Of a DNA stretch of 64,000 bases, positions 41,720 through 49,691 are shown one piece after another. A model generated the notes under the pieces. It was not told the DNA's origin, ran no database searches, and worked only from the letters and a program-made list of their open reading frames with translations. How positions within the stretch are numbered: position 1 is the first letter of the stretch; each line of letters opens with the position of its first letter. The stretch comes from UBA5734 sp964499985 (lineage in GTDB: Bacteria; Bacillota; Clostridia; Saccharofermentanales; UBA5734): positions 33,365-97,364 of the forward strand of contig CAZCMX010000002.1 in NCBI GenBank assembly GCA_964499985.1, given 5' to 3'. The translations under genes were made by a program, and so were the position numbers.

Positions 41720-42894
41720 ATCTGGACACACTGATTTCCGACAAAGCCAAGGCGATTCCGCCCTCGGCCATCCGCCGGTTTTTCGACATGGCCAATGAGA
41801 TGAAGGGGCAGGTGATTTCCCTGTCCATCGGCGAACCGGATTTTGTCACGCCCTGGGCGATTCGCGAGGCCGGGATTTTTTCACTCGAGTCTGGCAATAC
41901 GCATTATTCGCCTAACCAGGGCTTTATCGAATTGCGTGAAGCCATCAGCCATTATATGAAACGCCGTTTCCATTTGAGCTATGTGCCCAAGTCCGAGATC
42001 GTGGTCACGGTTGGTGGCAGCGAAGCGATTGACATTGCAGTCCGCGCGGTCATCAATCCGGGGGACGAGGTCATCATTCCCGAGCCTTGCTTTGTCGCCT
42101 ACAAAAATTGCGTCATGATGGCCGGTGGTATTCCCGTGACCATCCCGCTGAATGCCGAGGACAATTTTGTCCTCCGGCCGGAACAGCTTCAGGCGGCACT
42201 GTCGCCCAAAACGAAAATGATCATGCTGGGCTATCCGAACAACCCGACCGGTGCCGTCATGAGCCGGGAAGAGCTCATGGCCATCACCGAGGTGATTCGC
42301 GACCTGCCGATTGTTGTCCTGTCCGACGAGCTTTATGCGGAGCTGACCTATGAGCCGGCCAGCCATTGCTCGATCGCTGAGCTGGAGGGCATGGCTGAAC
42401 GGACCATCCTGATCGGGGGCTTTTCCAAAGCCTTTGCCATGACGGGCTGGCGGATCGGTTTCGCCTGCGGTCCCGAGCCGATCCTGGCCGCGATGAATAA
42501 AATCCACCAGTACATCATCATGAGCTCCCCGACGACCGCCCAGGATGCCGCCCTCGAAGCCCTGCGCCACAGCAATGACCATATCACTCCGATGCGTGAA
42601 GAGTACAATCGCCGCCGCCGCCTGGTGGTCCATGCCTGCCGGGAGATGGGCCTGGGCTGCTTTGAGCCCTTGGGTGCCTTTTATGTCTTCCCGAATATCA
42701 GCTCAACCGGCTTGTCCTCGAACGAGTTTTGCGAACGCTTCCTCCAGGAGGAAAAAGTCGCCATCGTCCCCGGCAATGCCTTTGGCGAATGCGGCGAGGG
42801 CTTTGTCCGGATCAGTTATGCCTCATCCCTGGAAAATATCCGTGAAGCCATGCTTCGCCTGAAACGATTTGTAGAAAGGAACACCCCCAAATGA
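41716..42894 (+). CDS. Class I/II PLP-dependent aminotransferase
   Basis: The 392-residue protein has the fold-type-I pattern ISLSIGEPDFVTPWAI, YPNNPTGAVMSREEL, LSDELYAELTY and the PLP lysine in GGFSKAFAMTGWRIGF. It is closest in look to aspartate/aromatic aminotransferases of the AspC/PatA group; the donor is not certain. It begins with ATGA overlapping the Lrp gene and ends with ATGA overlapping prfB, so three unrelated functions are translated in series. Confidence 0.9.
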   Translation: MNLDTLISDKAKAIPPSAIRRFFDMANEMKGQVISLSIGEPDFVTPWAIREAGIFSLESGNTHYSPNQGFIELREAISHYMKRRFHLSYVPKSEIVVTVGGSEAIDIAVRAVINPGDEVIIPEPCFVAYKNCVMMAGGIPVTIPLNAEDNFVLRPEQLQAALSPKTKMIMLGYPNNPTGAVMSREELMAITEVIRDLPIVVLSDELYAELTYEPASHCSIAELEGMAERTILIGGFSKAFAMTGWRIGFACGPEPILAAMNKIHQYIIMSSPTTAQDAALEALRHSNDHITPMREEYNRRRRLVVHACREMGLGCFEPLGAFYVFPNISSTGLSSNEFCERFLQEEKVAIVPGNAFGECGEGFVRISYASSLENIREAMLRLKRFVERNTPK

Positions 42895-44000
42895 TTGAAT
42901 ACGACCAGTACCGTCAAGAGCTGGGCCAGTACGTAGAAAAGCTGGACCAGTTGCGGCTGGCCTTGCACATTGACCATGTCCGGGATGAAATCGCCGAGCT
43001 GGAAGCCCGGGCCCAGGAGCCCGGTTTCTGGGAGGATGTCGAGCGAGCCCAGAAGATCCAGACCAAAGTCAAGCACTTGCAGAAAAAAGTGGACCGCTTC
43101 CAGGCCCTGGTTTCAGAATATGATGATCTCGAAGTGCTCCGCGAGCTGGGTGAAGAGGCCGAAGATGCCGAGATCGCCGCTGAAATTGGCGAGAAATTGA
43201 AAAAGCTCGGCGATGATTTTGAGCAGATGCGGCTGGAGACCTTGTTCACAGGCGAATATGATGGCAGCAATGCCATCATCACGCTGCATGCCGGGGCCGG
43301 TGGTACGGAAGCGCAAGACTGGAACGAAATGCTTTACCGCATGTACACCCGCTGGGCGGAAGCCCATGATTTCGAGATCAAGCTGCTGGACATCCTCGAC
43401 GGGGATGAAGCTGGTTTGAAAAGCGTTTCTTTCATGCTGATCGGCGACAATGCCTATGGCTACATGAAATCCGAAATGGGGGTTCACCGCCTCGTCCGGA
43501 TTTCGCCCTTCGATTCATCGGGCCGCCGCCACACCTCCTTCGCCTCCGTTGAAGTCATGCCGGAACTCGATGATTCGATTAAAATCGATATCCGGTCCGA
43601 GGACCTCCGGGTGGACACCTACCGCTCGTCCGGTGCTGGTGGCCAGCATGTCAACAAAACCGAATCCGCCATCCGCCTGACGCACCTGCCAACCGGTGTG
43701 GTCGTGTCCTGCCAGACCGAGCGCTCCCAGGTCCAGAACCGGGAAACGGCGATGGGCATGCTGAAGGCAAAGCTTTTTGCCATGGCCCGCGCCGCCCAGA
43801 TGGACCGGATCGAAGATCTCAAGGGCAACCAGATGGCCATCGCCTGGGGCAGCCAGATCCGATCCTATGTCTTCTGCCCTTATACCATGGTCAAGGACCT
43901 GCGCACCGGCTATGAGGTCGTGGATGTCGACAGTGTCATGGACGGCAATCTGGATGGCTTCATCAATGCCTATCTGTCCGGCCAGAAAGCAAGCAAATGA
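42891..44000 (+). CDS. prfB: Peptide chain release factor 2 (no programmed frameshift)
   Basis: The 369-residue factor has the RF2 codon-recognition motif SPF in RISPFDSSGRRHTSF and the catalytic GGQ at about residues 250-252 (SGAGGQHVNKTESA). It releases peptides at UGA and UAA. In most bacteria the reading frame shifts by +1 at a CUUUGAC site near codon 25; here the same area (RLALHIDHVRDEI) is encoded in one frame with no in-frame UGA, so autoregulation by frameshift is absent. It overlaps the genes on both sides by four bases. Confidence 0.95.
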   Translation: MIEYDQYRQELGQYVEKLDQLRLALHIDHVRDEIAELEARAQEPGFWEDVERAQKIQTKVKHLQKKVDRFQALVSEYDDLEVLRELGEEAEDAEIAAEIGEKLKKLGDDFEQMRLETLFTGEYDGSNAIITLHAGAGGTEAQDWNEMLYRMYTRWAEAHDFEIKLLDILDGDEAGLKSVSFMLIGDNAYGYMKSEMGVHRLVRISPFDSSGRRHTSFASVEVMPELDDSIKIDIRSEDLRVDTYRSSGAGGQHVNKTESAIRLTHLPTGVVVSCQTERSQVQNRETAMGMLKAKLFAMARAAQMDRIEDLKGNQMAIAWGSQIRSYVFCPYTMVKDLRTGYEVVDVDSVMDGNLDGFINAYLSGQKASK

Positions 44001-44857
44001 ACCAGGCACATTGGAGATCCCCCGCTGACTTGCTGGCGGCGCTGACCGGGGTCTTGCAACCACTGGGGAAAATATCCGTCGCCTGCTCGGGTGGGGTGGA
44101 CAGCACCGTCCTTGTGGTCGCGGCGGCCCGGATCCTGGGCCGGGACAATGTCCTGGCGGTCACGGCTCTGGCCCCGATGGTGCCACAGGAGGACCAGGCC
44201 GCAGCCAGCCAGGTGGCCATGCTGGCTGGCGTGAACCACCAGATTGCCCACCTGCCGGATACCATTCTCGAGCTGCCTCCCTTTGCCGGCAATCCACCGG
44301 ATCGTTGCTACCACTGCAAGAAGATCATCTTCGACGCCTTGCGCGCGCTGGCCCGCGGGGCCGGCTACCCGATCCTCTGTGATGGAACCAATGCCGATGA
44401 TCTCAAGGATTACCGGCCAGGTCTTGTCGCACTCAGGGAGATGGCGATCCAAAGCCCCCTGGCCCAAGCTGGCTTCACCAAAGCGGAGGTCCGGCGCCTG
44501 GCCGCGGAAATCTGCCCTGCCTATGCCGAAAAACCGGCCATGGCTTGCCTGGCCACCCGCATTCCGACCCATACACCCATCACCCTGGCGGCCATGACCC
44601 GGATTGACCAGGCTGAAACCCTGTTGCGCCAGCATGGACTGGGCCAGGTCAGGGTCCGCGACCACAATGGCCTGGCCAGAGTCGAGCTCGATCCGGACCA
44701 GTTGGCCAAGGGCCTTTCTGCCGAATTGCTGGCGATCCTGCGCAATCTGCTCAACCAGGCCGGATTTTCTTACGCCACTTTGGACCTCAATGGCTATCGC
44801 ACGGGCAGCATGAATCCAGCAGCCCGGCAACCTGGACAGGATCATGAAGCAAAATGA
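43997..44857 (+). CDS. larE: ATP-dependent sacrificial sulfur transferase LarE
   Basis: The 286-residue PP-loop protein has VACSGGVDSTVLVVAA at the ATP site and DDLKDYRPGLVALRE in the middle. Three Cys are notable: RCYHCKK gives CxxC, and a third lies in MACLATRIP. In the Lactobacillus enzyme a single Cys donates sulfur; members with CxxC plus Cys hold a [4Fe-4S] cluster instead, so this one is predicted to be the cluster type. It adds sulfur during synthesis of the nickel-pincer nucleotide of lactate racemase. It is the first of larE-larB-larC, each overlapping the next by four bases. Confidence 0.92.
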   Translation: MNQAHWRSPADLLAALTGVLQPLGKISVACSGGVDSTVLVVAAARILGRDNVLAVTALAPMVPQEDQAAASQVAMLAGVNHQIAHLPDTILELPPFAGNPPDRCYHCKKIIFDALRALARGAGYPILCDGTNADDLKDYRPGLVALREMAIQSPLAQAGFTKAEVRRLAAEICPAYAEKPAMACLATRIPTHTPITLAAMTRIDQAETLLRQHGLGQVRVRDHNGLARVELDPDQLAKGLSAELLAILRNLLNQAGFSYATLDLNGYRTGSMNPAARQPGQDHEAK

Positions 44858-45576
44858 CTGAACAATTTGAAGATTTGGGTTTTGCCAAAGTCGATCATTC
44901 GCGCAAAGCCAGGAATGGTTTTGCAGAAGTTGTTTTTTGTGAAGGGAAGACCCCTGAACAAGTCGCCCAGATTGCCATCAGCATCCTCGAGCATGGGGAC
45001 AACCTGCTGGCAACCCGGGCTGACCTCGAACATTATGAAGCCATCCAGGCGGTAGCCGCTGACGCGGCCTATTCGGCCCGGGCCAGAGTGATCAGTGTCC
45101 GCCGGTTCCCGGTTGCCAAGAATGGCCTGGTCGCGGTTGTATCCGCCGGTACGGCTGACCAGCCGGTCGCTGAAGAAGCGGCGCTGACAGCGGAAGCTCT
45201 GGGCTGTGAGACCCGGCGGTTTTCCGATGTCGGGGTAGCGGGCCTGCACCGGCTGCTGGCTGTGATCGATGAGATCCGCCAGGCGGATGTGATCATCGCC
45301 GTTGCCGGGATGGAGGGGGCGCTGGTCAGTGTTTTGGGCGGGCTGGTGGATAAGCCAGTCCTGGCTGTACCCTCCGGGATCGGCTATGGCGCCAATTTTG
45401 CCGGTGTGACCACCTTATTGGCGATGATCAATTCCTGCGCCAGTGGAGTGGCCGTCCACAATATCGGCAATGGCTTTGGTGCCGGCTATATGGCGGCAAC
45501 CATTTGCCGCCAGATTGAGCAGCGGGTCCAGGCTGCCCTGGCCCGGCAAGACCAGGAAAGGCAAAATCAGGCATGA
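44854..45576 (+). CDS. larB: Nickel-pincer cofactor biosynthesis protein LarB
   Basis: The 240-residue protein has the PurE-like fold of LarB, with FAEVVFCEGKTPEQVA near the start, AVVSAGTADQPVAEEA and AVAGMEGALVSVLGGLVD in the catalytic half and HNIGNGFGAGYMAA at the end. LarB carboxylates nicotinic acid adenine dinucleotide, the first step towards the nickel-pincer nucleotide. It lies between larE and larC with ATGA overlaps. Confidence 0.93.
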   Translation: MTEQFEDLGFAKVDHSRKARNGFAEVVFCEGKTPEQVAQIAISILEHGDNLLATRADLEHYEAIQAVAADAAYSARARVISVRRFPVAKNGLVAVVSAGTADQPVAEEAALTAEALGCETRRFSDVGVAGLHRLLAVIDEIRQADVIIAVAGMEGALVSVLGGLVDKPVLAVPSGIGYGANFAGVTTLLAMINSCASGVAVHNIGNGFGAGYMAATICRQIEQRVQAALARQDQERQNQA

Positions 45577-46958
45577 AACAGAGAATACTCTATCTCGATT
45601 GCTTTTCCGGCATCAGTGGTGATATGTTCCTGGGCGCCCTGCTCGATATCGGGGTTCCTTTGGCCGTGGTCGAAAATGGCCTGAGCACGCTGGGCCTTGC
45701 CGCTGAATATCACCTGCATGCGGAAAAAACCAGCAAAAGTGGCATTCAGGGCACCTCGTTCCAGGTTCACCTGGCCGAGCACGGCCATAGCCACGATCAG
45801 GGTCATGGGCACGACCACGACCCTGAGCACAGTCACGACCATGACCACGAGCACGAACATGGACATCATCATGGCCATCAAGCCAAACATCACCATCGGC
45901 ATGAGCACACCCATGGCCGGACTTATGCCGATATCCGGCAATTGATCGAAGCGGCCAGCCTGCCGGAATCGATCCGCAAGCTCGCCCTGGCCGTCTTCCT
46001 GGAAATCGGCCAGGCTGAAGCGGCTGTCCATGGCGTCCCCCTGGACCAGGTCCATTTCCATGAGGTCGGCGCGATCGACTCCATCGTCGACATCGTAGGT
46101 GCGGCCATTGCCCTGGATTACCTCAAGATCGACCAGGTCCTGGCCTCGCCCTTGCATGATGGTGCAGGCTCGATCCTGTGCCAGCATGGGTCGATGCCGG
46201 TACCGGTTCCTGCCGTCATGAAAATGCTCGAGAATACGGATATTCCTTATGTGACGGGCACCAGCGATACTGAGCTCGTCACCCCGACCGGATTCTCCCT
46301 GGTCAAAACCCTGGCCCATTCCTATGGACCCCTGCCCCAGATGAAACGGCTGTCGACAGGGTATGGCTTCGGCCAGCGTGAAATCGGACGCCTCAATGCC
46401 TTGCGGGTCATCCTCGGTGAAACCGGCAGCCGGACAGTGCCTGCAGTCCAGGAATCGTCCGGACCAAGGCTCGAAGGACCAGAACCAGCCGGCACAATCC
46501 CTGGCTTTGATCCTGCTGAACTGGACCGTGTGGTTCTGCTGACTTGTCATATTGACAACCTGACCGCTGAGCAGCTTGGTTTTCTCAGTGAACTCCTGCT
46601 GGAGCGGGGCATGCTCGATGTCGCAGTTGGTCCTTTGCAGATGAAAAAGAATCGCCCAGGCCATGTCCTGACCGTTGTCACCCGGCCCGAGCTCGAACGG
46701 GAAGCGGTCAGCCTGCTGTTTACCCATGCAGGTACCATTGGAGTCCGCCGGGAGTGGATTGACCGCCATGTCATGCAGCGGTCGGTGACAACGGTGCTCG
46801 TCGCGAACCGGCCTGTCCGGATCAAGACCGTCCGCTGGCAGGATATCGAGCGGGCCTATCCCGAATATGACGATTTGGCAGACCTGGCCAGACAGCTGCA
46901 GATCAGCCTCGAGGAAGCCAGTCGCCAGGTCCGGGCCGCCATGGCCCCGCCGGTTTGA
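45573..46958 (+). CDS. larC: Nickel insertion protein LarC (single frame)
   Basis: The 461-residue protein begins RILYLDCFSGISGDMFLGAL and inserts nickel into the pincer nucleotide. A His-rich region at about residues 68-115 (stretches such as HGHDHDPEHSHDHDHEHEHG) is a likely nickel store. Unlike Lactobacillus, where the product arises from larC1 and larC2 by frameshifting, the frame here is continuous. Further conserved segments are VHFHEVGAIDSIVDIVG, HDGAGSILCQHG and PTGFSLVKTLA. No lactate racemase gene larA is seen in the window. Confidence 0.93.
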   Translation: MKQRILYLDCFSGISGDMFLGALLDIGVPLAVVENGLSTLGLAAEYHLHAEKTSKSGIQGTSFQVHLAEHGHSHDQGHGHDHDPEHSHDHDHEHEHGHHHGHQAKHHHRHEHTHGRTYADIRQLIEAASLPESIRKLALAVFLEIGQAEAAVHGVPLDQVHFHEVGAIDSIVDIVGAAIALDYLKIDQVLASPLHDGAGSILCQHGSMPVPVPAVMKMLENTDIPYVTGTSDTELVTPTGFSLVKTLAHSYGPLPQMKRLSTGYGFGQREIGRLNALRVILGETGSRTVPAVQESSGPRLEGPEPAGTIPGFDPAELDRVVLLTCHIDNLTAEQLGFLSELLLERGMLDVAVGPLQMKKNRPGHVLTVVTRPELEREAVSLLFTHAGTIGVRREWIDRHVMQRSVTTVLVANRPVRIKTVRWQDIERAYPEYDDLADLARQLQISLEEASRQVRAAMAPPV

Positions 46959-47059
46959 CGAACCCCAGGGCCCTTGTTACACTTTAGGCAATTTGCGGCG
47001 ATTTTGGCAATTTAGAATCAGCCAGCCGGATTGGGTTATGATTGAGCGGAGGAAAAACG

Positions 47060-47560
47060 ATGCAAAAAAAAGTACTGGTCGTCATGGGCTCAGATTCCGA
47101 TTATCCTGTCATGGAGGCTTGCTTCAAGACCTTGCAGGAATTCGGGGTTGCATTTGAAGCCACGGTTTGCTCGGCCCACCGCACGCCTGACCGGGCGGCA
47201 GAACTGGCCAAATCAGCTGCGGCCGAAGGCTTCGGGGTGATCATTGCTGCCGCAGGCCTGGCAGCCCATCTGCCGGGTGTTCTGGCTGCCATGACGACTT
47301 TGCCGGTCATTGGCGTTCCCATCCATGGCGGCGCACTGAATGGCCTGGATGCCCTGTATGCCATTGTCCAGATGCCCAGCGGCATTCCGGTCGCAACGGT
47401 TGCGATCGATGGCGCAGCCAATGCGGCCATCCTGGCTGTCCAGATGCTCAGCCTCGGCCAGGCTGATCTTGTGCAAAAGCTGGCGGCCTACAAGGCCAAG
47501 CTGGCTCTGGCGGTTGACCAGCGCAACCAGCGTCTCCAGGAAAAATTGGCTGGACTTTGA
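47060..47560 (+). CDS. purE: 5-(carboxyamino)imidazole ribonucleotide mutase
   Basis: The 166-residue protein has the class I PurE signatures VVMGSDSDYPVMEA, VCSAHRTPDRAAELA and AAGLAAHLPGVLAAMT, with PVIGVPIHGGALNG. It moves the carboxy group of N5-CAIR to make CAIR. GGAGG lies before the ATG at 47060, preferred over an earlier weak start. It opens the cluster purE-purF-purN-purH-purD; purK, purC, purL and purM are absent from the window. No purine riboswitch is apparent in the 101 bases upstream. Confidence 0.94.
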   Translation: MQKKVLVVMGSDSDYPVMEACFKTLQEFGVAFEATVCSAHRTPDRAAELAKSAAAEGFGVIIAAAGLAAHLPGVLAAMTTLPVIGVPIHGGALNGLDALYAIVQMPSGIPVATVAIDGAANAAILAVQMLSLGQADLVQKLAAYKAKLALAVDQRNQRLQEKLAGL

Positions 47561-47580
47561 CCTTTATGGGAGAATCAGGG

Positions 47581-49014
47581 ATGTTACATGATGAATGCGG
47601 CGTTTTCGCGGTCTATGATCCCAGTGGCCGGATTGAGGATGCTTCCCGCCTGGCCTTCCTCGGCTTATTTGGCCTCCAGCATCGGGGCGAAGACAGTTCC
47701 GGCATCGCCGTCAACCAGTCTGGCTCCCTGATCTGCCAGCGCCGGCGTGGCCTGGTGACGGAAGGCTTTGATGAAATGGCGATCCAGGTCCTGAAGGGTC
47801 ATGCCAGCATCGGCCATGTCCGTTATCCATCGCCTCTGGACCAGAGCCTCGAGGCGGCCCAGCCGATGCTGATCAAATCGCGCCGTGGCCAGGTCGCCCT
47901 GGCTTTCAATGGGGCCCTGACCAATGCCAGCCAGCTGCGCAGCCAGCTGCAGGAACAAGGGGCGATTTTCCAGTCCCGGGCTGATTCCGAAATCATCCTG
48001 GCCCTTTTGGCCCGGCATCAGGTCCTGGAAGACCATCTCGAATCATCCCTGCGGGCGATGCTGACAGAGCTGGCCGGTGGCTATGCGCTCGTCCTGATGA
48101 CCGCAGACCGGGTGGTCGGCGTCCGTGATCCCCGGGGCATCCGGCCCTTATGCCTGGGTGAACGGGATGGGGTCTACCTGCTGGCGTCGGAGAGCTGTGC
48201 GATCAGCTCGGCCGGTGGCCAGTTCCTGCGGGATATCGAACCGGGTGAGATCATCAGCCTGACTGCTTCCGGGGTCACTTCGAGTCTGCCCCAGGACCCG
48301 CCGGACCGCCATTCCTGCCTGTTTGAATATGTCTATTTTGCCCGCCCGGACAGCACTCTGGACGGAACCAATGTATTTGCCGCCCGGGTGGCTGCCGGCC
48401 GGCGACTGGCACAGGAGCATCCTTGCCAGGCGGACCTGGTCATTGGGGCCCCGGACTCCGGGCTCGCAGCTTCGATCGGCTATGCCGAGGCTGCCGGGAT
48501 CATCCATGGCAGTGGCCTGTTGAAAAACCGCTATGTCGGCCGGACCTTTCTGCATGCGGACCAGCTGCGGCGCGAATGGCTGATCGACTTGAAATTTACA
48601 GCCCTGATCGATGCCGTGCAAAATAAATCGATCGTCCTGGTGGACGATTCCATCGTTCGTGGGACGACGACCCGGCGGGTCATCAGCCTGCTGCGCCAGG
48701 CCGGAGCCCGGTCGGTCCATATGCGCGTCGCATCACCGCCGCTGCAGTACCCCTGCCTGTATGGCATCGAAACCCCTGGCCAGCATGACTTGTCGGCCTG
48801 TGAGATGACTCTGGGCCAATTGACCGCCTATATCGGAGCCGACAGCTTGCAATTTCTCAGCCTTTCCGGTCTCAAGGCTTGCTGTGGCGATCCCGCGACC
48901 AGCTGCTCCGCCTGCTTCAATGGCCAGTATCCGGTGCCCCCCGCTCCGGCAATTGCCGCCAGCATCCGCCCGATTGACTCTGCCTGGTTTTTCGGCCAGC
49001 AGAAGGAGAGGTAG
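47581..49014 (+). CDS. purF: Amidophosphoribosyltransferase, divergent paralogue
   Basis: The 477-residue protein starts MLHDECGVFAVYD from the ATG at 47581, leaving five residues before the catalytic Cys. The PRPP loop LVDDSIVRGTTTRR and four cluster-type Cys (HSCLFEY, YPCLYG, SCSACF) are intact. The glutaminase half departs from consensus: HRGEDSSGIAV instead of HRGQESCGIAV, VRYPSPLDQS instead of VRYSTTGQS, and AFNGAL instead of AHNGNL. The Asn-Gly pair of that last motif is kept. It is inside the pur cluster, 20 bases after purE and 6 before purN. It may be the expressed cluster copy with altered glutamine use or regulation. Confidence 0.88.
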   Translation: MLHDECGVFAVYDPSGRIEDASRLAFLGLFGLQHRGEDSSGIAVNQSGSLICQRRRGLVTEGFDEMAIQVLKGHASIGHVRYPSPLDQSLEAAQPMLIKSRRGQVALAFNGALTNASQLRSQLQEQGAIFQSRADSEIILALLARHQVLEDHLESSLRAMLTELAGGYALVLMTADRVVGVRDPRGIRPLCLGERDGVYLLASESCAISSAGGQFLRDIEPGEIISLTASGVTSSLPQDPPDRHSCLFEYVYFARPDSTLDGTNVFAARVAAGRRLAQEHPCQADLVIGAPDSGLAASIGYAEAAGIIHGSGLLKNRYVGRTFLHADQLRREWLIDLKFTALIDAVQNKSIVLVDDSIVRGTTTRRVISLLRQAGARSVHMRVASPPLQYPCLYGIETPGQHDLSACEMTLGQLTAYIGADSLQFLSLSGLKACCGDPATSCSACFNGQYPVPPAPAIAASIRPIDSAWFFGQQKER

Positions 49015-49020
49015 ACCAGG

Positions 49021-49647
49021 ATGTTCAAGCTGGCGGTCTTTGTTTCTGGCGGTGGCACCAATTTGCAGGCCATTTTGGACCAGATGGCAGCGGGTCGGCT
49101 GACTGGGGTGTCGGTCGCCTGTGTCATCGCCTCAAAACCAGGTACCTTTGCGCAGATCCGGGCCGAGCAGGCCAAAGTCCCCTGCCTGGTGATTGCCCGC
49201 AAGGATTACCCAGACCTTGCGGCCTATGACCAGGCCATTCTGGCTGCCCTGGAGCCTTTCGCCGTCGACCTGGTCGTCCTGGCGGGCTTTTTGAGCTTGC
49301 TGGGACCGGGTGTCGTGGCAGCCTTCCGCAACCGGATCATCAATATCCATCCCGCCCTGATTCCCGCCTTCTGTGGTCCGGGCCTCTATGGCATCAAGCC
49401 CCACCAGGCTGCTTTGGCTTATGGGGTCAAGGTGTCTGGGGCGACCGTCCACTATGTCGATGAACACTATGACGAAGGCCCGATCCTGCTGCAGAAGGCT
49501 GTCGATATCCTGGACTCCGATACGCCGGAAACCTTGCAGCAGCGGATCATGACCGAGGCCGAGCAAGTCATCCTGCCCGAGGCCATTGCCCTGATTGCGG
49601 CCGGCCGGGTCCGGATCGAAGGCCGCCGCACCCTGATCAGCCCCTGA
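49021..49647 (+). CDS. purN: Phosphoribosylglycinamide formyltransferase
   Basis: The 208-residue protein has LAVFVSGGGTNLQAIL for substrate phosphate binding, VVLAGFLSLLGPGVVAAF, NIHPALIPAF with the catalytic His, and GATVHYVDEHYDEGPIL. It transfers a formyl group from 10-formyl-tetrahydrofolate to GAR. It begins six bases after purF. Confidence 0.93.
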   Translation: MFKLAVFVSGGGTNLQAILDQMAAGRLTGVSVACVIASKPGTFAQIRAEQAKVPCLVIARKDYPDLAAYDQAILAALEPFAVDLVVLAGFLSLLGPGVVAAFRNRIINIHPALIPAFCGPGLYGIKPHQAALAYGVKVSGATVHYVDEHYDEGPILLQKAVDILDSDTPETLQQRIMTEAEQVILPEAIALIAAGRVRIEGRRTLISP

Positions 49648-49691
49648 GCCCATCCACCTTGAAATCGTTCATGCATTTGGAGGTTACTAAA

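Noticed and set aside
42950..42990. Programmed +1 frameshift in prfB
   Set aside because: No CUUUGA and no in-frame stop occur; the frame is continuous.
46959..47059. Purine riboswitch upstream of purE
   Set aside because: No three-way-junction elements or terminator are seen in these 101 bases.
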